Of a stretch of 64,000 bases of DNA, positions 24,669 to 35,913 are shown piece after piece. The notes beneath the pieces are model-generated. The model worked only from the letters and a program-made list of their open reading frames with translations. It searched no databases and was not told where the DNA came from. Source of the DNA: Epinephelus fuscoguttatus (taxonomy: Eukaryota; Chordata; Actinopteri; Perciformes; Serranidae); assembly GCF_011397635.1 (NCBI RefSeq), contig NC_064752.1, positions 3,803,501 through 3,867,500 of the forward strand, in the 5' to 3' direction. The position numbers and the translations under genes are program-made. Position 1 is the first letter of the stretch; every line of letters starts with the position of its first letter.

Positions 24669-26708
24669 TAAATATAGGACCAGAATAACCTGATGACATT
24701 AAAGACGACCGGGGATAATTGATGAGTACCATCGTGCAGTGTGTCATGTCTGTCGGCCAAGTCACGGCACGATTTTATGATTCCACAATCGTGTAATGTG
24801 ACATAGTGACTTTCAGAACAGGCAGAAAAGTCGTGTAGCGTGAACCAGACATATTGCAAGTCCTGAGTCTGAAATATGTCTGTCACCGAGTCCTCCTCCA
24901 CCTTTTTTTAGGCTCCACCGTAGACAACGGCAGCATTTCTTCTCCACATAGCGAGCCACAAGCTCCGTGGCTTCTTTCAGATTGATAGGTTTAACGTTAT
25001 CTCCGTTATTAGAACTAAACCACAGCCGTTGCTGTTTCGGAGCTGAAGGACCAGCGTTCTAAAAGTAACGGAAGTAACTGATGTCTTGTTTGAAAATGTA
25101 CTTAAGTATTTGATTACTCAAACAGCAAACTAACGTGTTAGGTTACTCGTTACTGCAAAATCAGAATCAGAATAAGAATCAGAAATACTTTATTGATCCC
25201 TGAGGGGAAATTATTTATGTTACAGTCAAAAAAAGTAATCAAAGTACTCTAACACGTTACTTTGTAACGCGTTATACCCAGCTCTGGTCTTGAGAACCTT
25301 TTGAGGACACCTGTGTGCTCCTCAAGAAGTCCTGGAGCTTCCTTGGCAATCCCCAAATCCTTCACAAAGACTCTTAGAAACTCTCTCCTTTGAACCTCTT
25401 CAAGGAATTCTAGAACCTCCTCAAGAACCCTTAGAATATGGAATATCTTCCCTTTTTTAAATTGCATCTTTATTTGGAAAGGACAGGTAAACACACCAGC
25501 ACAGCAATATTAATAGAAATAAAAATAAATCTCCTTCCAGTGTTGTTTGTCGAATATGGAATATCTTCAAGGCTCTTTGTAAGGACCTCAATAATCTTAA
25601 CAAGAACTCCACAGCCTCTTCACTTTTCCCTGACACCTATAACCTCATCTGTAACCATCTATAACCATCACCCTGGAACACTCTGATTCTCTGTACCTGT
25701 CCTTAGAGAGTCATGTTCCTCGTTGACCCAAAGAACTACTGCAAAAAATCCTAGAAAAATCTTTCGTTAAGTACTTGAATTTCCTCAAGGACTAATAGAA
25801 TAAACTGAAGACCACTGGAATTTGTTCAGGAGAAACAACGTGAGTGTCCTCAAAGATACCTCTTTTCAATGATCCCTTAAACCTCATTGTGCATAGTGCA
25901 GCAAATCATTCAAGGACCACCCCTACAACCTTAATGAAGACCACTGGAACTTCTTTAAGGAGTCGCAGACACCCCTCAAGAACTTAATGATAGTTTGTAA
26001 TATGTTTTACTGACCTCAAACCTCTCACCTTTCTGTCTCCTCTATTTCTCCAGGATGTATTGATGGCGTGGTGGGGGTGGCAGCTCGAGTGGCTTCAGTC
26101 CAGGCACCGTGGCTCACCTTGGAGGAGGAGCCAAGCCCTGATCTGACCAGTCATATTGCAGGACTGGAAACCATGCTGAGTGAGATGCAGCTGAGGGTGA
26201 GATGAATCTCAGACAGGGAACACTTCCTGTTAGATCAAAATGAACATGACAAGGTTTCACCTGCAGACCAGACACTGGTTTAAAGGTAGAACCAGGTAGG
26301 ACCTGGAGGATTGTTTGTACCTGGGGATTTGGGTTAGAGTTAGGGGGAGTGTCTGTAGCTGGGGGAGTGTCTTGTATTTGGAGGGAGTGTTTGTAGCTGG
26401 GGGAGTGTCTTGTATTTGGAGGGAGTGTTTGTAGCTGGGGGAGTGTCTTGTATTTGGAGGGAGTGTTTGTAGCTGGGGGAGTGTCCTGCTGTGTTTTGTT
26501 AAATCTTGACAGTGCTTTGCAGGTTCCTGTTGCCTTCTGGTCCGTAGAGGCGACCCAGCCAGCGTGGGCTGAAGCTTGCGCTGAACTGGACGAACCAGAC
26601 GACACCCTGGAAGACCTGATGGAGGTTGAGGTAGTCTCCAACAGCAACAGCAATAAGATGGTAGCCTGCTGCCAGCCACCGTGCTGGGGACTGGGCTGTG
26701 TCGGGTAG
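23126..26708 (+). CDS. R7BP/R9AP-family RGS-anchoring protein, four coding exons
   Basis: Exons 23126-23327, 23407-23610, 26054-26196 and 26523-26708 join through GT-AG introns with matching phases into 244 residues and a stop. The family (RGS9BP 235 aa, RGS7BP 257 aa) binds R7-type RGS/Gbeta5 complexes and holds them at membranes to speed G-protein shut-off in photoreceptors and neurons. Family signature: SCFQQLAASLGSSADCSFLRDEM in the N-terminal helix, then LSRRLVRLLSDGD and LWVLFLSSLESFLSDLRKA. The C-terminus is CCQPPCWGLGCVG: clustered cysteines suit palmitoylation, as in R7BP, and there is no C-terminal membrane helix as in R9AP. Start ATG 23126 was chosen because an acceptor-like CCGGCAG lies just upstream (23110), implying a non-coding first exon. 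Intron 2 holds a complete hAT element. Which fish paralogue this is remains open. Confidence 0.82.
23806..25286. mobile_element. hAT non-autonomous element, 1481 bp, with 8-bp target duplication
   Basis: Left end CAGAGTTGGGTAAGG; the right end, read inverted, is CAGAGCTGGGTATAAC. It is flanked on both sides by GTCTTGAG (23798-23805 and 25287-25294), a perfect 8-bp target-site duplication as made by hAT transposases. The subterminal parts are rich in GTTACTTT/AAAGTAAC. An (AAT)n run lies at 24636-24668. No transposase. Inserted in intron 2 of the RGS-anchor gene. Confidence 0.93.
25158..25226. mobile_element. Retroposon tail nested in the hAT element
   Basis: Short (GAATCA)n followed by ACTTTATTGATCCCTGAGGG and GAAATTATT, the widespread fish retroposon 3' end in reverse. 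It interrupts the right subterminal AAGTAATCAAAGTACT region of the hAT element. Confidence 0.6.
26330..26482. repeat. About 37-bp tandem repeat, about 4 copies
   Basis: Units GTAGCTGGGGGAGTGTCTTG then TATTTGGAGGGAGTGTTT in intron 3 of the RGS-anchor gene, shortly before its last exon. Confidence 0.9.
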
Positions 26709-26790
26709 AGGGTGGAGGAGGTGGAGTCCTGACTCAGCTGCATTAAACACACCTGACAAGATTACAGGATACTCATAACTGTGTGTGAAT

Positions 26791-26796
26791 AATAAA
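26791..26796 (+). terminator. Poly(A) signal of the RGS-anchor gene
   Basis: AATAAA 83 bp after the stop codon. Confidence 0.6.
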
Positions 26797-27036
26797 TGTT
26801 TAATAGAAGTTTAGATTAGACTAATCCAACTCTTGATCTGATCAGATTAGATTACAACCATTTATCAGATTAGATTACCATTAATAAATAAAAACATTAA
26901 CTCGTACGTGTTGTTCTTTTATCGCAGAAACATTATGTCCTCATATCCTCTTTAACATGTGACAAATATTTACAACAAATGGATCAAAGTATAGATTACG
27001 GGGGGCTGGCCTGGCTGACTCATCACAGTGACCACG

Positions 27037-27690
27037 TTTACATGCACACCATATTCTGACTAAGGTCAATATTCTGGTTAAGGTAATATTCAGAACAAGG
27101 TGTTTATATGTGCTGCTTTACATGTTAACTGACATATTCTCGTGTTTCGGCATATTCCATCGAAGACCCCGGGCTACTGGCTCACCAGAAATGTTCTGAT
27201 TTAATGCAACACTCAACCTGCAGGGGAGGAGCAATACGCCTATCGGCATCTGGTCCACTGGAAATGAAGAAGAGTTTACAATGAACAGAAGCTGTGATGT
27301 TTGTTCCCACATACCCCTGTGTTGTCCTACTTGTGCTTTTGCACCACAACTTAACTACAACACTCTGCTGATCCATTTCGTCCTCAACAATGAAAGACAA
27401 GAGCGAGAAGAAAAGGCGAACAAGTGTATGGACCTTTCCTTCCAGCTTATGCTGTTCACGCCAGCCAGAGCCCCCCGCAGTCTGTGGATGAAGGTATGAA
27501 GCCAGCTCTGCTGTTCTCCCTGCTCGCCGTAACCATAACAACACCGACAACCCAGGATTTCTTGCAAATCGAGCATGGCAGATGTTACTGAATATTCCGG
27601 TACGGGGCATTTTCCGATTAAGGTGTATACATGTCACAATATTCTGGTTAAAACAGGCATTTATTTTCCAGAGTTTCTCTTTCACAGCAG
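27037..27690. mobile_element. Probable MITE with GTTTACATG-type ends
   Basis: Left CACGTTTACATGCACACC with AATATTCTGGTTAAGG; the right end, read inverted, has CCAGAATATTGTGACATG. Ends are inverted but degenerate. Short open frames inside match nothing. Similar GTTTACATGG ends bound 29904-30546. Confidence 0.5.
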
Positions 27691-28100
27691 TGACATGAAC
27701 ACCTGGAGACTCGATGTCTTCCATCTGTGTTCATCTTCAGAGGCGCCGTGAGGTCGTTTCACCACGTGAAAAATAAAACTGTTATACAAAATTTCAATCT
27801 TCAAACAGCAGTTTCACTTCCTGTCAGCTCTCAGTGTTTCATTAACAGCTTCATCACATGGAGAGTGAAGGGAAAGTAGGCGGGGCAGGGCGGAGATCAT
27901 GGCTGACCACCAGCTGGAGGCTGAGCTCTAAAGGCGTGTCAAACCAGGGATGAAACACAGTAAGTCAACAGAATCGGAGAAGAACATCAATCAGCTGGGA
28001 CAAATGGCATCATCATCATTAGATTATCCAGGAAGTGTTTCCATGGTGCTGTGACAACAGCTTCCTGTCTCTTTCCAATAAAGAGTCAGTCGGCGTCTGT
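27691..28100. other. Intergenic gap between the RGS-anchor gene and ube2c
   Basis: No coding region, RNA gene or repeat recognised. The two genes converge here. Confidence 0.5.
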
Positions 28101-28116
28101 GTGTTGAATTAAGAAC

Positions 28117-28122
28117 TTTATT
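28117..28122 (-). terminator. ube2c: Poly(A) signal of ube2c
   Basis: TTTATT on the plus strand is AATAAA on the transcribed strand, 84 bp after the ube2c stop. Confidence 0.7.
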
Positions 28123-28205
28123 GATACAGTGAAGTGAACAAACATAAAAATACTGTACAAACAGAAGACAGACAGACAGTCCAGAGAATAAAAGGTGGCG
28201 CCGCT

Positions 28206-31200
28206 TCACTTCTGGAACGTCGAATGAAGATGAGCTTTAAAGGCTGAAAGAGACAAAACAGCTGTTAGAACAACAACTCCCATCAGTCCCTGTCTCATCT
28301 CTAAAAGGCCCTGACACACCAAGCCAACGGTCAGCCGTCGACCAATGTCAGGCCATCGGTGAGCGTCTGTCGCCCTAGTTTTTGCAGTGTGTCCCGCACC
28401 GTTGGCACTTCAGCGTCAGCGGCTTTTCGGCCGATTGAGCATGTTGAATCTGCGACGGAGCTTGTCAGTGAGAGAGATCACTCTGATTGGCTGTTCAGGT
28501 TTTATTTCCGCTTTATTTCCCGCTGCTTCTTCCCACTTTAACCTGAATAACAAACCGGAGCTAGCTGGGAGCGGCTAGCGGAGCGTTAGCCGCAGCATGA
28601 CCGGAGGGAAGCACAGCCAGTTAGCCTCCGCTAGTCTCTGAGCTAGCCCCGGCTCTCCGTTTGGATCCAACCGGAGCACCGAGCCCTGGTTTGTTATTCA
28701 GGTTAAAGTGGGAAGAAGCAGCGGGTTTATCGGGCAGCTGAGTGAAGTGGAGCCTGCGGAGGAAACACCGGGACCGTCTGGATGTAATAGTCCGTGGAGG
28801 TGCTGCGGTGCTCGGCTGCACAGATAGGAAACCCCTCGGCTGACAGGATGTACCACTCTCTCACTCCGCTCTCTCTCACGCAGGCGCAGAACGTACGTGC
28901 TACTTGGCCGTCGGATGTAGTCCGTGTAGTGTGTTCAAATGCAACTGACACAGGGCGACGTGAGGCGACGTAGACAACGCAACAGTTGGCTTTCGTCGCC
29001 GCCAGTTCTTCAATGTCGGTTTGATGTGTCCGCACCTTAAGCTCACATCTGTTGATGCTGCATTCAGGAGATCAGCTTATCAGTGTGTGATTACTGCGTA
29101 GTTACATCAGGGATCTACAGCTGATCTATAAACTCAGTCAGGAGGCGCCAGGATGGATTTCATCAGAGTGGCATCGACCAATCAGGTTTGAGCAGCAGAT
29201 GAACGTGTCAACATTCATACTTTAATTAAATGTCCACCGTTAGATTGTGACGCGGTGTCAGCGAACGCAGCGGCATTGTGATGTGATGTGATGTCAGCGA
29301 ACGCAGCGGCATTAAGACGTGATGTCAGCGAACGCAGCAGCATTAAGATGTGATGTCAGCGAACGCAGCGGCATTAAGACGCGATGTCAGCAAACGCAGC
29401 AGCATTAAGACGCGATGTCAGCAAACGCAGCAGCATTAAGACGCAATGCCAGCGAACGCAGCATCATAAAGACATGATGTCCAAACGCGGCGGCTTGGCT
29501 ACGCAATGTCAGCGATCGCAGCGACCTCTTACCTTCCTGGTCGTCCCAGAGTTCGGCAGCTGTCGTATTCAGTGGACTCTCGTTGTTTGGCTCTGAAACA
29601 AACAAACAAACAAACAGACAGAAGCTGTAAACACTGAAGTTACTTTGGAGATATATTTAATCTGTGACATCACACGCAGCCGATTCTCTCCATCTGATTT
29701 ATGATCTGAGATGGTGACGTGCAGTGAGGGCAGAGCCTCCGTGGACACAGAGGGTCATCAGTCTGCTCAGTGTGACACTGAAGGGTTAATCTAACATTCA
29801 GCTGATTTGTCCCTCTGACAGTCTTGACATGTGTCTGCGGAGCGACGCCGTCATCACTAAGGATCTCTGGGAGGTAAAGAACCTTCCAATGACCTTTCCA
29901 GGTAGTTTACATGGGAAATATTCATTCTTAATGAGGGTTTACACGGAGATCATTTTAATCGCCTTTATTTGGGTCTGCACAATGTTTGGGGCAGGGAAGG
30001 TTTCTGATTGGATAGGGGGCGGGCAGATGTTACATGTTTACGTTTACCGGAAGAAAACACTGTAGTCCTCGCTCCGGATAACAAGATGCTCGACGCCGCC
30101 GTTCTTAGTGCCTTTTTCAGGCTTGTTTTGCTTATATTCTTGAAGCAGCAGTACGACAACAACCTTGTTCTGCTAATGCTTCGTCTGTTGAGGAGGAGAA
30201 GGGAGGTAGAAGGTCGAAGAAGGGAGGTAGAAGACCGTGCTGTGGAGAATGGAAACCGGTGAGTGCAACGAGTCCGACTGCTCTATCTCAGCCCGTTGCT
30301 ATGCGCGCTATATACGTCATGGCGCCAGATGGGCAAGGAAACGAGCATGTGCAGAAAAACCGGAATGAACATGAAGAGGAATGAGCGTTTACATGCACAC
30401 AAAATTCTTTCATTCGGAATGACAAACAGAATAAACCACCCCCTTTAATGGGATTAATTTTCAATCGGAATGACCGTTTACATGACCACTTTTAATCAGA
30501 ATGACCTTTCTGAGTGAAAGTGGAATTAAACTGTCCATGTAAACGTACTGACTGACAAACACTCCCTGTTTGAAGCTGTCATGTCCAAACTAAGGCTGAT
30601 TCTTTGACCTTTGACCTGACAGAGGTGTCACAAACTGGCTCAGTGAATGTGACAATTAGGGAGTCCACACCAAAGGTTTACTTCAAACAAACAGAATTTA
30701 TTAGACTAAATTTACCTTAGATAATCAATGGAGTGTGTAGGTCAGCAAAAGTCAGTCATGAAAGCCATGAATTGGTGTGTGTGTGTGTGTCAGGTGTGCT
30801 GTGGAGTAAGGTGCAAACCAAAATCAACAATGCCTGGTGGATGTCAGCTGAAAGAAGAGAGAGACCCAGTGAACACACGAGGCAGCTTTTATAGCCTGGA
30901 ACCCCAGGTGAGCCAAATCAAGGTAACGACCCTCCCATGTCAGCCAACTGTCTCATGAGGCTGGCTGAACATTGTCCAAGACAGTGGGAGGGGGTCACAA
31001 AGGTCACTGTTCAGCTGAATTTACACACTCCTCTGATATCATGTTTTCACACCTGAAAAATGACCGACCGACACCTCATCCACCCTTAACAAACCCTTAA
31101 TGAACTAGGCCTGTCGCGATATGCGATAAGTCAGTTAATTGCACAGTAAATTTAAAGGGAGACGGTAACTTTTCCGGCCGCGATTAATTGCCATATTCAT

Positions 31201-31325
31201 GCCTGTTTGTTTTCCTTGTCTCTGTCCACCAAAGAGACTGGACGACAAGAGCGTTCACCGCCGTGCATCGTCTGGCAGCCAGGTGAGTTGGTTCATTCAT
31301 GAACGGAGGGAAAGCTCTTGTCATC

Positions 31326-31368
<43 letters not shown>

Positions 31369-34300
31369 AGACACAGACACAGACACAGACAGAACGATCT
31401 TCGTGAGGGGGAGACAAGACGGAGAAGAAACAGTTGAGCGTAAGAGAAAGACAGGGAACTTGTTCCTAAACCAAACTCCACGGCCCCTGTGTGGGAGTGT
31501 TTTGGATTTAAACCCAATAACAGAGGGCAGCCCAGTAATGTGGACGAGCCGGTGTGCCGGGTTTGTTCTAAAACCATCTCAACATAAAGAGCGAATACGA
31601 CCAACTTAACTGCACACCTGAGAGTGAGAGACTGACAGTCTATTGTTTTGTATTTATTTATTTATTTTGATATTTTTACGTGTTATTTGGGATATTTAAA
31701 TTCTCTTTTTGGCATTCCTAAATATTTTTGTTAAGTAATTGTTTATTTCTCTTTTAAATGGTGCACTTGCATCATTATGCCTTTATTATCATTATATACG
31801 TTTATAAAATGGTCTAAAAACAGCAAAATTAAAACAATAATAAAAATGGTCTTAAAAGTACAATATTACGCAATATTATCGCTTATCGCAATAATTTGAC
31901 GCAATTAATCGCCCAGCAAAATTTGTTATCATGACAGGCCTATAATGAACCCTTCAAGAACACTTAATAAACCCTTAATGAACACCAAAAACATGGTGTG
32001 AGGTCACACTGACCTCTGACCCCTAAACTCTGATCAGTTCATGTCTGCGTCAAAATGGACGTTTGTGTCAAACTTAAAGAAATTCCCTCAAAGTGTTCTT
32101 GAGATATTATGTTCATGAGAATGAGACGGACGGACAGCTTGATGACAAGATGTCTCCGTCCTCAGCTGGTGGCGGCGGCGGCGGTCAGATATTTGGTTGG
32201 AAGCTCAGAGTTAGTCAGCAACACCTGAACACATCAAACACACTGCTGCTGCTCAGCCTGGAGCTACACTGGTGACACTGGTTACCTCCCAGCAGGCTCT
32301 GGATGGACAGCAGGATGGAGCGGACGTCATACAGTGCCGACCATTTGTCTTTCAGGATGTCCAGACAGATGAAACCTTGTTCGTCCACGTTGGGATGAAA
32401 ACAGGAAGTGACAAACTTCACTCGAGGCGCCTGATACGGGTAACCAGCTGGAAACTCAAGAGACAACCTGTACCTGAGACCCTCGTACACCTGAGAGACA
32501 GACAGGAGACAGAGACAAGTCAGAGACAGACAGACAGACTGTGGGGACACTCGGTGTCTCACCAACAAATGGTTCAGTTCATTATCAGTCAGTTGAAGTG
32601 TGGTGTTAGCAGTTAGCATGGACGTCACATGACAGTGTTGACACACTGAGTCCTCACAGACAACAGGAACATAAATAAGAGGACAGGACATGTGTGCACA
32701 CGTTAGGACTCTGCAGGGTGAGGAAGTTTCTGGTTCACCAGGTCAGCTCATCTGAATCCATCAAACTTTGGGAGAAACATCTTGAACAAGCTAACAGTGG
32801 GTAGCCTCCAACTGAACAAGCTAACGGTGGGTAGCCTCCAACTGAACAAGCTAACGGTGGGTAGCCTCCAACTGAACAAGCTAACGGTGGGTAGCCTCCA
32901 ACTGAACAAGCTAACAGTGTGTAGCCTTTAAATCTATGGGCCCTAATGACGTATAGCGCGTCCAAATTCACACCTGTTCTTCTTTATGGATTTTCTCCAC
33001 GACTGTTCGTCATAGCAAGAACGTAGAACAGCGGAATTGTAGCTTTCCGACAAGACCAAGCACTTGTCGGTAGTCCAAAGTTTTCACAGCGAAAAAAAAA
33101 AAAAAGATAAATTTATGCTAAAATGATGTATAACAGAGCTTTCATACAGCTTTGCACACACATTACTCTTGGATGAATTACTTGCGAATACAGGCTCACA
33201 CAGAAATGCCACACATATCACATGAAAGCGCAGGAGCAGAGCTTTCCAGTGATACCACACACATCATTGTGCTGTCATCCCATCACGCTATAAATACAGA
33301 TTAATTGTCTACAAAATTAAAACCTGACGAATTTCTTTACAATCCATTATACAGATCTTGTTATCGGTCACTTCATGTATTGAGGAATAATGTTATTACT
33401 ATTTTTCTATGATCTTAGATGTAAATATTGCATGTTTCTTTCAGATAAAACACATGTTTGACTTGTGAATGAGTCAATGGAATTTCTTGCAATAATGAAA
33501 AAATACTGGCAATCATTTTCTGCCTGGCACAAACCACATGTTTTGGACAGCTGTGAAGTGACAGAATGTCCCAGCATCATGGTTCTTATATTGCCAGATT
33601 CCAGAGAGTCTCCCCTCTTCATATATGGCAGAATATGTCAACTTCCAACTTGCTATGGTGAGATACATGTAAAAATGTAAGAATTTAGTAACACAGATTT
33701 GTTTTTTTCATTGATATAAAAATTAATATAAAATACAGGCACATAGAAGGACATGGAATGATGGCAAATCTGATTAGCCCACATTGTCCTGAAAAAAACA
33801 AGATATAGCATGTCTGTGTAGCCTTTATAATGACTGTGATATGAGCTTAAAAGTAAAGGCAGTAAAAATACCCCAAAAACGCCTAGGGTCCATAGGGTTA
33901 AGTGAACAAGCTAATGGTGTCTAGCTTCTAACTGAACAAGCTAATGGTATGTAGCCTCTAACCAAACAAGCTAACGCTGTACAGCCTCCAACTAAACGAA
34001 CGGTGTGTAGCCTTAAATTTGAACAAGCTAAAGGTGAATAGCCTCTAAATAAACAAGCTTACAGTGTGGAGCCTCCAACTAAACAAGTTAAGAGTGTGTA
34101 GCCTCTAATAAACAAGTTAAAGGGCCAGTGTGTAAAATGGGTTGAAAACAGTGACATCAGTGGTCAAATTCTAGATTGCAGGGCTCACTCGCTCACCCCT
34201 CCCGTCGGGTAAATGACGGTGGCCTCGTAGGGACAAAAAGTCTTGCGCAGACATGAGTTTTTCAGGAGTAGGTCTATCTAGCGACGAGGTGAATGTTTAT

Positions 34301-35134
34301 TTATAAATCTAAGCCGTGTTACGATATTGTGATGAATCCCTCACGAGCAGGAGACCAGAGGAGCGTTCGGGAAAAAGGCCCGTTTATTTGAGCACTCCAA
34401 AAACTCCGGTAACACTCCACTCCGTCCCAAACTCTGACTCTTCTAGCGTAACACACACACTTCATACACACATACTCGTTTACCATACCGAGGGGGACCC
34501 CCCTCCCCTCTCTGCTCCACCAATCTCCAGCCTGCACACTGACTGACAGCGTAGCCTGTAAACAGAGCTCAGCTGTTTATTTAGCCTAGCAATATCTCTG
34601 GACTATAGTAGCTGCAATGGACGACTTTGAACGCGATTTTGAAGAGTTTCTTGTAGCGGACACAGACCCAGAGCCATACCTGTTTGAGCCGGAGCATACA
34701 GATGAGGAACTCCATGTGTTTGATGCTGAGCGGGCGAGAAGAGAGGCTGAATGAACAGAATGGGATTCGGTGCTACTGCTGCCATCGCTGGGGAGATATA
34801 TCATCAGGAGGAAAAGCACCGCAGAGAGTGCATCACAAGGAGTGAAGTTGCGTCTTCTTTTCCTCGCAGATGACGGTTCGGGTTCATTCTCTCCTGTTGC
34901 GTGGTAAGTGTGGTCCATTCGCAAACTTTATAACTAAAAAAACTTTTCACTACTCTCTATCGACGAACTACTAACACTCTCTGCTGTTTCCTCCTCCTTC
35001 TTCCTTCCCTCCGTTGTCTTCATTGGTTTATTTATACACGCGAAATGCGTTCTCTGGCTGGCTGGATTGTCTGCTCGGGCTGCCGTACATACATGGCGGC
35101 GCAAGATGGCGACCTCACTAAAGCAAGGCCCTTG

Positions 35135-35183
<49 letters not shown>

Positions 35184-35185
35184 TT

Positions 35186-35235
<50 letters not shown>

Positions 35236-35643
35236 TACACACATACATACATACATACATTTAAAAAAAAGCATAATTATAAGGCTACGAAAACCAAACA
35301 AATTTTATTTTATACATTATTATACACTTGTATAAACATATTAATGGGTAGAATATTCAGATTGACAATAAACCATGCCAAACATTACACACTGGCCCTT
35401 AAACGGTGTATAGCCTCTAAATAAACAAGCTAACAATGTGTAGCCTCTAAATAAACAAGCTGACAGTGTGGAGCCTCTAAATAAACAAGCCAACGGTGTA
35501 TAGCCTCTAAATAAACAAGCTAACAATGTGTAGCCTCTAAATAAACAAGCTGACAGTGTGGAGCCTCTAAATAAACAAGCCAACGGTGTGTAGCCTGCAA
35601 CTGGACAAGGTAAAGGTGTTTAGCCTCTTACTGATGGCAGGTT

Positions 35644-35689
<46 letters not shown>

Positions 35690-35867
35690 GTGTGTGTATA
35701 CGTACTGTCCCCTGAGCTCCGTCGATGGTCCCAATCCATTTAAAGAGATTATCTGATTCTGGAAATGCTGAGATCCCCTTATCACCTGACATCTGCATCA
35801 TCAGGAGACAGAGACAGAGAAAGAGGTCAGCTGATGTCATCACCAACACAGAGACAGAGACAGAGAC

Positions 35868-35913
<46 letters not shown>

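Larger units (their letters stand above)
32770..35640. repeat. 30-bp minisatellite interrupted by two transposons
   Basis: Units AACAAGCTAACGGTGGGTAG then CCTCCAACTG occur at 32786-32931, 33898-34120 and 35400-35640. Without the two inserted elements (32932-33897 and 34121-35399) this is one array of about 600 bp in ube2c intron 3. Units in the outer parts carry CTCTAAATAA in place of CTCCAACTG. Confidence 0.9.

Noticed and set aside
27182-27724. Minus-strand 180-residue frame
   Set aside because: Lies inside a probable MITE, with no recognisable domain and no splice support.
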